Shown: positions 49,474-56,777 of the stretch, in pieces | Layout: the number at the start of each line of letters is the position of its first letter | Numbering within the stretch: position 1 is the first letter of the stretch | Assembly: GCA_965652415.1 (NCBI GenBank) | Contig: CBFGVH010000001.1 | Coordinates: forward strand, 1 to 64,000 | DNA length: 64,000 nt | Source: BQJD01 sp965652415 | GTDB lineage: Bacteria; Pseudomonadota; Gammaproteobacteria; Arenicellales; CAJQKF01 | Direction of reading: 5' to 3' | Translations under genes and position numbers: made by a program | Notes under the pieces: model-generated | Seen by the model: the letters and a program-made list of their open reading frames with translations, nothing else | What the model was told of the DNA's origin: nothing | Database searches by the model: none

Positions 49474-49995
49474 CTAGTTCGTCAGCTTGTCCGTGCTGTC
49501 GAGCTTGTCGCGCCCGGGGCGTACGGGGCGCGGCGCCGTGGGCCGCAGACGCGGCGGGTGGCCGCGGTCGCCGCCGAGCATGGACTTGTCCGACTCCATG
49601 TCGATGGAGCCCTTGAACTGGCAGCCGTCTTCCAGCACCACGCGAGGCGACCGGATGTCGCCGTTGACGTTGCCGGTGGGCTTGATCACCACTTTCTCGC
49701 TGGCGCGCAGCTCGCCCTTGACCTCGCCGTCGACGCGAATGATGCGGGCCGTTATGTTGGCCATGATATGACCGTTCTCGTCGACCACGAGGTTGTTTTC
49801 CTTCAGGTTGACGGTGCCTTCGATGGTGCCGGCGACGACGAGATCCTCTTCGCCTGTGACGTCACCGTGAATCGTGATGGACGGACCGATCGATGCCGAC
49901 TTCTTGCCGCTGTCGCTGCCGCCGCTGCGGATGGTGGGCGCGGGCGTGGTCGACTCGTCGGCGGAGGCGTCGGTCTGGTCTTTGTTCTGGGTCAT
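49474..49995 (-). CDS. Bactofilin (polymer-forming cytoskeletal protein)
   Basis: 173-residue protein with a central beta-helix of repeating short strands (SITIHGDVTGEEDLVVAG, TIEGTVNLKENNLVV, ARIIRVDGEVKGELRAS, GNVNGDIRSPRVVLEDG) and charged flexible ends. Bactofilins polymerise without nucleotides at the membrane and shape the cell wall. ATG at 49995 gives MTQNKDQTDAS; an in-frame extension upstream is unlikely. It is divergent from the dehydratase gene. Confidence 0.9.
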   Translation of the reverse strand: MTQNKDQTDASADESTTPAPTIRSGGSDSGKKSASIGPSITIHGDVTGEEDLVVAGTIEGTVNLKENNLVVDENGHIMANITARIIRVDGEVKGELRASEKVVIKPTGNVNGDIRSPRVVLEDGCQFKGSIDMESDKSMLGGDRGHPPRLRPTAPRPVRPGRDKLDSTDKLTN

Positions 49996-50340
49996 GACAG
50001 AAATTTCCAAATCGGGTTGTCTGATGCGGCCCACGCCGTTGGCAGGTGGGCAACGCGCGGCGACCGGGTCGGAGAATTGTCTAACAGCCGTCTTGACGTA
50101 GTCAATTAGAGATTGCGCAAATCTCGTTAAAAACAAAGAAATTTGGCAACGTCCATGCGAGGTTCGGTGAAGCCGCTGGAACCGCTGTCGACGGGCGCGC
50201 TCGCGATGCGGGCACGTAGTCCGATGATATCAGGAGCGAACCCGCGAGGGCACCGTGCGGTGCCCTGCGGCACCTTTCGTGCGGCAGGCGCCGGGATCGA
50301 TCATAATTCGGCGCCTTCCAGCAAAGCGCGCGAACCACCG
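49996..50340. other. Divergent control region, bactofilin / dehydratase (345 bases)
   Basis: No gene is seen. TTGAC-GTA-GTCAA (50093-50105) and GAGATT-GCGCA-AATCTC (50109-50125) are two adjacent dyads in an AT-rich patch. On the minus strand TTGACT (50105-50100) with TAGACA 16 bases on is a possible bactofilin promoter. Plus-strand readings starting inside this stretch extend the dehydratase frame but lack a plausible ribosome site. Confidence 0.45.
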
Positions 50341-51315
50341 ATGCCCGATACGAACCTGCTCGACGAGATCAAAAAGGCCGCCGATCGGCTGAAGGCCACG
50401 GCCGTGACGACGCCCCTGCTGGAGTCGGCACTCGTCAACGATCGCGTCGGCGGACGACTGATCGTCAAGGCGGAATGCCTGCAGCACACCGGCTCGTTCA
50501 AGTTTCGCGGCGCCTTCAACCGCCTCTCGCTCATCCCGGCGGCGGACAGGGACAGGGGAGTGGTCGCATACTCGTCCGGCAACCACGCCCAGGGAGTCGC
50601 CGCCGCGGCGCGGCTGCTGGGAATCGCGGCGACAATCGTCATGCCGGCGAGCGCTCCCGACATCAAGAAAGCGCGCACGCGCGCCTTCGGCGCACGGGTG
50701 GTCGAATACGACCCCGAACGCGAATCGCGCGAAGTGATCGGCGCCGCGATCGCGGCAGAGAGCGGCGCCACGCTCGTTAGGCCCTACGACGACCCCGGCG
50801 TGATCGCAGGGCAGGGGACGGTCGGACTGGAAATCGCCGCCGATCTCGCCGACCGCGGCATCGTGCCGGACCAGCTGCTTTGCCCCTGCGGCGGAGGCGG
50901 CCTCATCGCGGGCGTATCGACGGCCTTGCTCGACACGTTCGCAGACTGCGCCGTGTACAGTGCCGAACCGGACGGTTTCGACGATACCGCGCGCTCGCTC
51001 GAAGCCGGCCGCCGCGTATCCAACAGCGCGGTCCAGGGTTCGATCTGCGACGCCATCGTCACCCCCGAGCCCGGCGAGATCACCTTCCCGATCAACCGTC
51101 GCAACCTCGCCGCCGGCTTGACCGCAGGCGACGACGAGGTGCTGCACGCCATGCGCATTGCCTTCGAGGACTTCAAGATCGTGGCCGAACCCGGCGGTGC
51201 GGTCGCCCTCGCCGCCGCCCTCGCCGGTCGCCTGCCTCTTGAGAACCGGTGCACGGTTGTCGTATGTTCCGGCGGCAACGTCGACGCGTCGCTGTTTGCG
51301 CGTTGCCTTCGATGA
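50341..51315 (+). CDS. Threonine/serine dehydratase-like PLP enzyme
   Basis: 324-residue fold-type II PLP enzyme. K54 in GSFKFRGAFNR binds PLP; SSGNHAQGVA and LCPCGGGGLIAGV hold substrate and phosphate. It has the short form without an ACT domain, like catabolic threonine dehydratase, serine racemase or hydroxyaspartate ammonia-lyase, so it is unlikely to be feedback-inhibited IlvA. The start at 50341 is the first ATG with a normal family N-terminus. The gene precedes a secreted protein gene by 51 bases. Confidence 0.87.
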   Translation: MPDTNLLDEIKKAADRLKATAVTTPLLESALVNDRVGGRLIVKAECLQHTGSFKFRGAFNRLSLIPAADRDRGVVAYSSGNHAQGVAAAARLLGIAATIVMPASAPDIKKARTRAFGARVVEYDPERESREVIGAAIAAESGATLVRPYDDPGVIAGQGTVGLEIAADLADRGIVPDQLLCPCGGGGLIAGVSTALLDTFADCAVYSAEPDGFDDTARSLEAGRRVSNSAVQGSICDAIVTPEPGEITFPINRRNLAAGLTAGDDEVLHAMRIAFEDFKIVAEPGGAVALAAALAGRLPLENRCTVVVCSGGNVDASLFARCLR

Positions 51316-51366
51316 ATCGGCCTGGGTGGCCGCGAGGCCGCGGCGAACCGCGGGAAGGGGAGTGAG

Positions 51367-52071
51367 ATGAGCGACGCGACAGATGACCGGCACGCGAACG
51401 GACGAGCGAGGCCGCGACGTTGCACGACCGCCGCCGTGGCCGCGCTGCTCGTGTCGTCCGGGGGAACATTCGCCGAGACGCTCGAGGATCCCGCCCGCAC
51501 CGGCGGCACCCCCCGTTACGACGTCTGTTACGACTTCACCTGCAGCACCAGCGAGACGGTGACGCTGACCGCTCGCCAGTGGGCAACCGTGGTCGGAATC
51601 TTCCGCCCGGCAGCCGCCTCGGCGAAGGAAGAGCGCCGTCGCATCCAGCAGGCCGTGGCCCGAATGGAGCAACTGTCGGGCTTCCATACCCCGACCCATC
51701 GCGACCTGCCGCGCAACTACACCGGCGAGGACGACCAACTCGCCGGTCTTCCGGGTCAAATGGACTGCATCGACGAGTCAATCAACACCAGCACCTATCT
51801 CGAACTTTTCGAGAAGCACCGCCTGCTCTCCCATCACCGCGCCCTGCCGCGTGCCTACCGACGCGCCCTGTTCAACCAGCACTGGGCAGGGCAGGTGGAG
51901 GAGCTTGCCACCGGCGAGCGCTACGTATTCGACTCCTGGTTCCTCGAGAACGGCCGCGAACCCTACGTCGTCCACGCCGACGACTGGAACGACCTGTCCC
52001 TCTTTCGCCGCCGGGCGCAAACCGAGCCGGACGCCCTGTCAGTCGCCGAAATCGACCCCGAGGAGCGCTGA
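51367..52071 (+). CDS. Secreted protein with possible Cys-His-Asp triad
   Basis: 234-residue conserved hypothetical protein with a long basic N-terminus and a signal peptide cut after TFA at residue 36. The mature part has CYDFTC (C54, C59), GQMDCIDESINTSTY with C133, NQHWAGQ with H172 and YVFDSW with D189. That order and the HW...VFDSW spacing resemble transglutaminase/papain-like cysteine hydrolases. No fold assignment can be made by eye, so the catalytic idea is inference. GTGAGATGA-like ribosome site (GGGGAGTG) precedes the ATG. Confidence 0.7.
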   Translation: MSDATDDRHANGRARPRRCTTAAVAALLVSSGGTFAETLEDPARTGGTPRYDVCYDFTCSTSETVTLTARQWATVVGIFRPAAASAKEERRRIQQAVARMEQLSGFHTPTHRDLPRNYTGEDDQLAGLPGQMDCIDESINTSTYLELFEKHRLLSHHRALPRAYRRALFNQHWAGQVEELATGERYVFDSWFLENGREPYVVHADDWNDLSLFRRRAQTEPDALSVAEIDPEER

Positions 52072-52435
52072 GACAGGTCGGCGAGGCAAAACCTCCGAAG
52101 TTCGAGACTCGGCCGGGATATCGCAGCGCAGTCTCGCGACCGACGTCAGCACACCCGACGGGTTCATGGCATCCGAGGCCGCAAGGCGCCGGGGCAATTT
52201 CCCGGGGTCATATCACCCGGTCAAGCGCACGACACACGGTGATACCCCGCGGCGAGGCCACCCGATGCCCGGCGCCAAGGAAAACGCCGGGGCGAAGTCA
52301 CCTGATATCTTATGTCAAATAGCGAGCAAGTTCGCTATTTGACATAATATAGATTATGCGTAATTACACCGATTTCTGCTCCGACCTCAACACTCTCTCT
52401 TATCTCATTATTTTTCTGGGCTAATCCCCGTTTTC
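52072..52435. other. Gene-free interval with two inverted repeats (364 bases)
   Basis: No gene is seen. A first imperfect dyad pairs CGGGGTCATATCACC with GGTGATACCCCG (about 52202-52250). The second, at 52310-52347, is perfect and listed separately. Downstream the base composition falls to AT-rich up to the end of the methyltransferase gene. It separates two converging genes and may hold terminators or a degenerate mobile repeat. Confidence 0.5.
52310..52347. repeat. Perfect 16-bp inverted repeat, AT-rich
   Basis: TTATGTCAAATAGCGA and TCGCTATTTGACATAA pair perfectly over a six-base loop (GCAAGT), and pairing continues for three bases beyond a single mismatch. No T-run follows on either strand, so a simple terminator is not the best reading; a protein-binding dyad or the relic of a small inverted-repeat element are alternatives. 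Confidence 0.7.
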
Positions 52436-53968
52436 CTAAACTAGTTTCTCAATCTCCTCCTTCCGTCTCCTCACGAACGACTCCAGCTCCTCGCGCACCC
52501 CTTCATCGATCGTCGGCTGCTCGTACTCCTCGAGCGCGCGCTGCCAGATCCGCGTCGCTCGGCCGCGCGCGTCGACACCGCCGGTTTCGATCCACGACTC
52601 CCGCGTGCTCCACTGAGACAGGAGCGGCCTGTAGAACGCGTGCTCGTAGCGCGCCAACGTGTGCGGATGCCCGAAAAAGTGTCCCCCCGACGGCGTCTCG
52701 GCGATGGCATCGAGCCCGAGCGTGTCCGCGTCGATCGCCGGCGGCGCCAGTGCCAGGCTCACCGACTGGAGCAGTTCGACATCGAGAACGATCTTCTCGA
52801 GGCTGGCGGTGAGCCCGCCTTCCATCCAGCCGGCGCCGTGGTAGATCTCGTTGACGTGCGCCAGCATGGCGCTCCACACCGAGCTGGCCGATTCGAATGC
52901 TGCCTGGGCGTCCACCGTGTTGCTGGCCGACGCATTGCTGGCCCGGAACGGCAAGCTGTAGTAACGCGCAAGCTGGGCGCCGGCAATGGTCGCCTGGGCG
53001 TTCTCCGGTGTGCCGAATGCCGGGAAGCCGGAACGCATGTCCACGTTGGACGTGAAACCGCCGTATACCACCGGCGTACCCGCCCGCACGGCCTGCGCGA
53101 GGCAGATCCCCGCCAGCGCCTCGGCATTCTGCTGAACGAGGCCCGCCGCCACCGTCGCCGGCGCCATCGCACCCATTAGGGTGAACGGCGTGACAACCAC
53201 CGGCTGTCCCCATTCGGCCATGGCCATGAGGCCGTCCGACATCGCCTCGTCGAAGCGCTTCGGCGAGTTCACCGAGATGATCGTCAGCACCGCCGGAGAA
53301 CCGACCAGTTCCTCACGCGTCAAGCCGCGAGCGATGGCGGCCATGTCGATGCCGTCGAGGGCGCGGGCAGACCCGATCGCCGTCAGGTGGAATACCTTGT
53401 CCGACCAGAGGATGTTGGCCAGGTAGCAGTCGAGGTGGCGGGATTCGGCCGGCAGTTCCACCGGCGCCGTCGGCTGGTTGCCGATGGCGTGGATCACGTT
53501 GAAGAACTGCGCGAGACGAACCAGTGTGACGTAGTCGTCGAGATTGCCCGAACGGTGTCCGTGCACCTCGTCATGGACCGCGGGCGGGCCGGCGACCAGG
53601 GTAGCGAAGCCCAGGCGTCCTCCAACGCTGATCGCGCGCGCGGCGTTGCGCGGCGTGACGACGAACCGCGGCGGTGCGTGCGAGAGAAGCTCGGCAACCA
53701 GGTTGCGATCGAAACGCACGCACCCGCTCGCCTCGTCGACATCGGCGCCGGCGCGGCGCAGCGCGGCGCGGGCACGGGCGCCCATAAACTCGATGCCGGT
53801 GCCTTCGAGCAGTGTCAGCGAGCCGTGATGGATTGCCTCGACCTGGTCCGCGGACAGGTTCTCGAGAGGTTCGAGACGGTACTCGAACTGCGAGGGCGCC
53901 AGCTGCGGCAACCGGCCGGAATTCGGTTCGGCGCGCCGGCGGGCGCCGCGTCTGCGTCTTTCGGTCAC
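52436..53968 (-). CDS. MttB-family (trimethylamine methyltransferase-like) protein
   Basis: 510-residue TIM-barrel member of the MttB superfamily, which moves methyl groups from quaternary amines to a corrinoid protein. LSADQVEAIHHGSLTLLEGTG is the usual start and NASASNTVDAQAAFESA the late conserved stretch. No in-frame amber codon occurs, so it is the non-pyrrolysine type, like glycine betaine methyltransferase MtgB and many uncharacterised relatives. No corrinoid protein gene is beside it. The basic N-terminus (RRRRGARRRA) is probably disordered. Confidence 0.82.
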   Translation of the reverse strand: MTERRRRGARRRAEPNSGRLPQLAPSQFEYRLEPLENLSADQVEAIHHGSLTLLEGTGIEFMGARARAALRRAGADVDEASGCVRFDRNLVAELLSHAPPRFVVTPRNAARAISVGGRLGFATLVAGPPAVHDEVHGHRSGNLDDYVTLVRLAQFFNVIHAIGNQPTAPVELPAESRHLDCYLANILWSDKVFHLTAIGSARALDGIDMAAIARGLTREELVGSPAVLTIISVNSPKRFDEAMSDGLMAMAEWGQPVVVTPFTLMGAMAPATVAAGLVQQNAEALAGICLAQAVRAGTPVVYGGFTSNVDMRSGFPAFGTPENAQATIAGAQLARYYSLPFRASNASASNTVDAQAAFESASSVWSAMLAHVNEIYHGAGWMEGGLTASLEKIVLDVELLQSVSLALAPPAIDADTLGLDAIAETPSGGHFFGHPHTLARYEHAFYRPLLSQWSTRESWIETGGVDARGRATRIWQRALEEYEQPTIDEGVREELESFVRRRKEEIEKLV

Positions 53969-54069
53969 GGGGTCCTCCTTGTGCCGGGGCAGTGTATCCG
54001 ATACCGCCCCCCGCCGGCATCGCGCCCCGCCCTGCTCCGCCGGCGCCCGATGACGGTCCTGCGGGGGCG

Positions 54070-55071
54070 TCAGCGCGTGCGCCGTTCCCGGTAGGCGATG
54101 AAAAGACCGCTGCCGACGACCACCGCCGCACCAACAACATCAAGCACCGACAGGACTTCCCCGAACACAAGGTATCCGACGGCGATGGCCCACACCAGGA
54201 GAAAGTAGTTGAACGGCTGCAGGACAACGGCGGGAGCCCATTGCAGCGCCTTGATCAGAAGCACGTGGCCGCTGATCCCGGTAAGGGTCAGCACGCCCAG
54301 CCAGGCGATCTCCTCGCCGGTCAGGGCGCGCCAGAAAAACGGCGCTGCCAGCGCGGAGGCCATGAGCCCGACCACGCCGAAGTACAACAGAGAAGTCTCG
54401 ACACGGTCGCGCGCCGCGACCTTGCGCGTGAGCACGTTGTACAGGGCGAACAGCAGCGCCGCGGCCAGGGCGATGAGGCCTTCGATGCGGAACACGCCCC
54501 CGCCGGGGTTAAGGATCAGGACCGTCCCGACAAAACCCAGCGCCACCGCGAGCCAGCGGCGCCAGCCCACGCGCTCGCCGAGCAGCGGCGCCGACAATGC
54601 CGTGACCATGAGCGGGAAGCAGGCGAACAGCACGTGGGTCTCGGCCACCCCGAGGTAGCGAAGCGCCAGCGCGAAAACCGCGATTTCGGCGACGATGAGC
54701 AGGCCCCTGAGCCACTGCAGCACGCCGTTATGGGTCACGAGCGCCATGCGCACGCCCCCCGCGCGCGCCGCGAAGACGACGGCGAACAGGCTGAAGAACA
54801 CGAACCTGACGAAGACGATCTGGGCGATCGACACGGTGGCCGTCAGGTGCTTGGTGATGGCGTCCTGGCTGGCAAACAGGAACGTGGCGGCGAGGGTGGC
54901 GGCGACGCCCTTGAGGATCTGGTCGGAAGAGTCGTGCGACACGGCTGCCTGCGCGGGTTCGGTTGGCGGCGCGCCACCGGGCGCGAGCGGCGGCAGTATA
55001 GACACATGACGCCCGCGGCGGAACCGGCCGACGGCGGCGGGTCGCAAATCGGCCGCGGCAATTGCGAACAC
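54070..55071 (-). CDS. EamA/DMT family transporter
   Basis: Up to 333 residues with 10 membrane helices in two EamA repeats; GVAATLAATFLFASQDAITKHL opens the first and ALLFALYNVLTRKVAARD the second. It is a small-molecule exporter or importer of the drug/metabolite transporter superfamily. The start is uncertain: GTG at 55005 or 54942 would fit the family better than 55071, whose first 40 residues are not hydrophobic. Minus strand, 101 bases after the methyltransferase start; substrate unknown. Confidence 0.85.
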   Translation of the reverse strand: MFAIAAADLRPAAVGRFRRGRHVSILPPLAPGGAPPTEPAQAAVSHDSSDQILKGVAATLAATFLFASQDAITKHLTATVSIAQIVFVRFVFFSLFAVVFAARAGGVRMALVTHNGVLQWLRGLLIVAEIAVFALALRYLGVAETHVLFACFPLMVTALSAPLLGERVGWRRWLAVALGFVGTVLILNPGGGVFRIEGLIALAAALLFALYNVLTRKVAARDRVETSLLYFGVVGLMASALAAPFFWRALTGEEIAWLGVLTLTGISGHVLLIKALQWAPAVVLQPFNYFLLVWAIAVGYLVFGEVLSVLDVVGAAVVVGSGLFIAYRERRTR

Positions 55072-55190
55072 GCGCGGCCCCGGCGTACCATCGCCCTGCT
55101 GAGCGCACGCCGAGTGGGGGGGTCACCGAAAGATGTGGTGAATCCGGCGCACGCGTGAGCGACCATTTCCGCGGTGGAGTACCCGATATC

Positions 55191-55631
55191 ATGCGCATAC
55201 TGTCCGATTTCCTCGTTCGCTTCCTCGTCGTCGCGTCCGTCGCCGCCCTGCCCGGCTGCGCGCAAGTCCGCAAGGCCACCTACCCCGAGGATTTCGTGTA
55301 CCTGAGCCGTGACGACGTCAGCACCCGGATGCACCGGATCGCGGGGGAAATGGCCGCCCTCGACGATCTGCTGGCGACGCTGTCCGACGAGTCCGACAGC
55401 GCGGACGTCGCCCGGCAGATGACCGGCCGGATCGACCGGATGGAAAGTATCGTTCGTGAACTGGGCCTGGGGGCGGCGGGCACCAACCACCTGCTGATCG
55501 ATGCCCACCTCGACCAGTTCATCACCGATCTCGAGGAAACCCGCCTGATGCTCGCCGCCACGCCGCCGCGTTTTCACGAAGTCGGAAAGCTGGTGGGAAG
55601 CTGCAATGCGTGCCACCGGTTCCGCGAGTAG
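55191..55631 (+). CDS. Lipoprotein cytochrome c'-like protein
   Basis: 146 residues from ATG 55191. The N-terminus is a signal with lipobox-like AALPGC (C23), then about 110 helical residues and C138-NACH142-RFRE at the end. A C-terminal CxxCH in a small helical protein is the layout of cytochrome c'/c556, which bind NO or act in electron transfer. The Pro in the lipobox is unusual. It is followed by the GlxA-type regulator; an earlier in-frame start at 55062 lacks a signal sequence. Confidence 0.75.
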   Translation: MRILSDFLVRFLVVASVAALPGCAQVRKATYPEDFVYLSRDDVSTRMHRIAGEMAALDDLLATLSDESDSADVARQMTGRIDRMESIVRELGLGAAGTNHLLIDAHLDQFITDLEETRLMLAATPPRFHEVGKLVGSCNACHRFRE

Positions 55632-55738
55632 GCGTTTCGCCGCACGACACCACGATGGGGTGAACGGCGGCGAACCGGAGCTTTGCCGGGCGGCATGATC
55701 CGTCGATGGTCCCAGCGCCGCCCGATCGAGGAAGAAAC

Positions 55739-56755
55739 ATGCCAGCCAACGGACAGACAGCACTGCCGGCACAGGGAACTCGCCGCATCGTATTCCTTCT
55801 GATCCCGAACTACTCGATGATCGCCTTCTCGTGCGCCATCGAGCCGCTGAGAATGGCGAACTGGCTCACGGGCCGAACCTTGTACGAACCCGTGATCGCC
55901 ACCGCCGGCGGCATGCCCGTGCTCGCCAGCAACGCACTGGCCGTGTCACCCTGCACCGACATCGACCAGGTACGCACGGCCGATATCGTGTTCGTCTGCG
56001 GCGGTATCGACCCGGACGTATCCCTGGTCCCCCGCATCAAGCCTGCACTCAAGGAGCTGTCGCGCCGCAAGGCGGCGCTCGGCGGAATCTGCACCGGCAG
56101 CTACCTGCTGGCGAAGGCGGGATTCCTCAACGGCTACCGCTGCACCATCCACTGGGAAAGCATCAACGCGATGTACGACGAGTTTCCGCAACTGGTCGTC
56201 TCCTCGGACCTGTTCGAACTCGACCGGGACCGCTTCACCTGCTCCGGCGGTTCCGCGCCGCTCGACATGATGCTCACGCTGATCGGCCGCGACCACGGCG
56301 GCGAGCTGGCGACCTCCATCGCGGAGATGTTCGTCTGCGAGCGGATTCGCGGGGTTCACGATCGCCAGCGCATCCCGCTCAAGCAGCGCTTCGGTTCCAG
56401 TCAGCCGAAGCTGACGGAGGCGGTGGAACTGATGGAAGCCAACATCGAGGAACCGATGAGCCTGGACGAGCTCTCCAGCCACGTCGGCATCTCGCGCCGC
56501 CAGCTCGAACGCCTGTTCCAGAAGCACCTGAACTGCGTGCCCACGCGCTACTACCTCGACCTTCGACTGAGGCGAGCGCGCGAATTGCTGCTGAGGTCGA
56601 ACAAGTCGATCGTCGACATCGCCTTCTCCTGCGGCTTCGTCTCGGCGCCGCACTTCAGCAAGTGCTACCGCGACTTCTTCCACATCTCGCCGCGCGAAGA
56701 GCGCCGCAACGCCGGCTTCAAGTCGAGCGAAATGGAAGCGATCACCCAGAAGTGA
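55739..56755 (+). CDS. GlxA-type AraC-family regulator
   Basis: 338-residue protein: an N-terminal DJ-1/PfpI-like domain (VFLLIPNYSMIAFSCAIEPL, LGGICTGSYLLAKAGFL) and a C-terminal AraC DNA-binding domain (LDELSSHVGISRRQLERLF, IAFSCGFVSAPHFSKCYR). This is the architecture of GbdR, CdhR and SouR, regulators of betaine, carnitine and sarcosine use. GAGGAAG lies eight bases before ATG 55739. Its presence within 2 kb of an MttB-family gene is suggestive but not proof. Confidence 0.88.
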   Translation: MPANGQTALPAQGTRRIVFLLIPNYSMIAFSCAIEPLRMANWLTGRTLYEPVIATAGGMPVLASNALAVSPCTDIDQVRTADIVFVCGGIDPDVSLVPRIKPALKELSRRKAALGGICTGSYLLAKAGFLNGYRCTIHWESINAMYDEFPQLVVSSDLFELDRDRFTCSGGSAPLDMMLTLIGRDHGGELATSIAEMFVCERIRGVHDRQRIPLKQRFGSSQPKLTEAVELMEANIEEPMSLDELSSHVGISRRQLERLFQKHLNCVPTRYYLDLRLRRARELLLRSNKSIVDIAFSCGFVSAPHFSKCYRDFFHISPREERRNAGFKSSEMEAITQK

Positions 56756-56777
56756 CCTTTCCCCGACGTCCGTGGTT

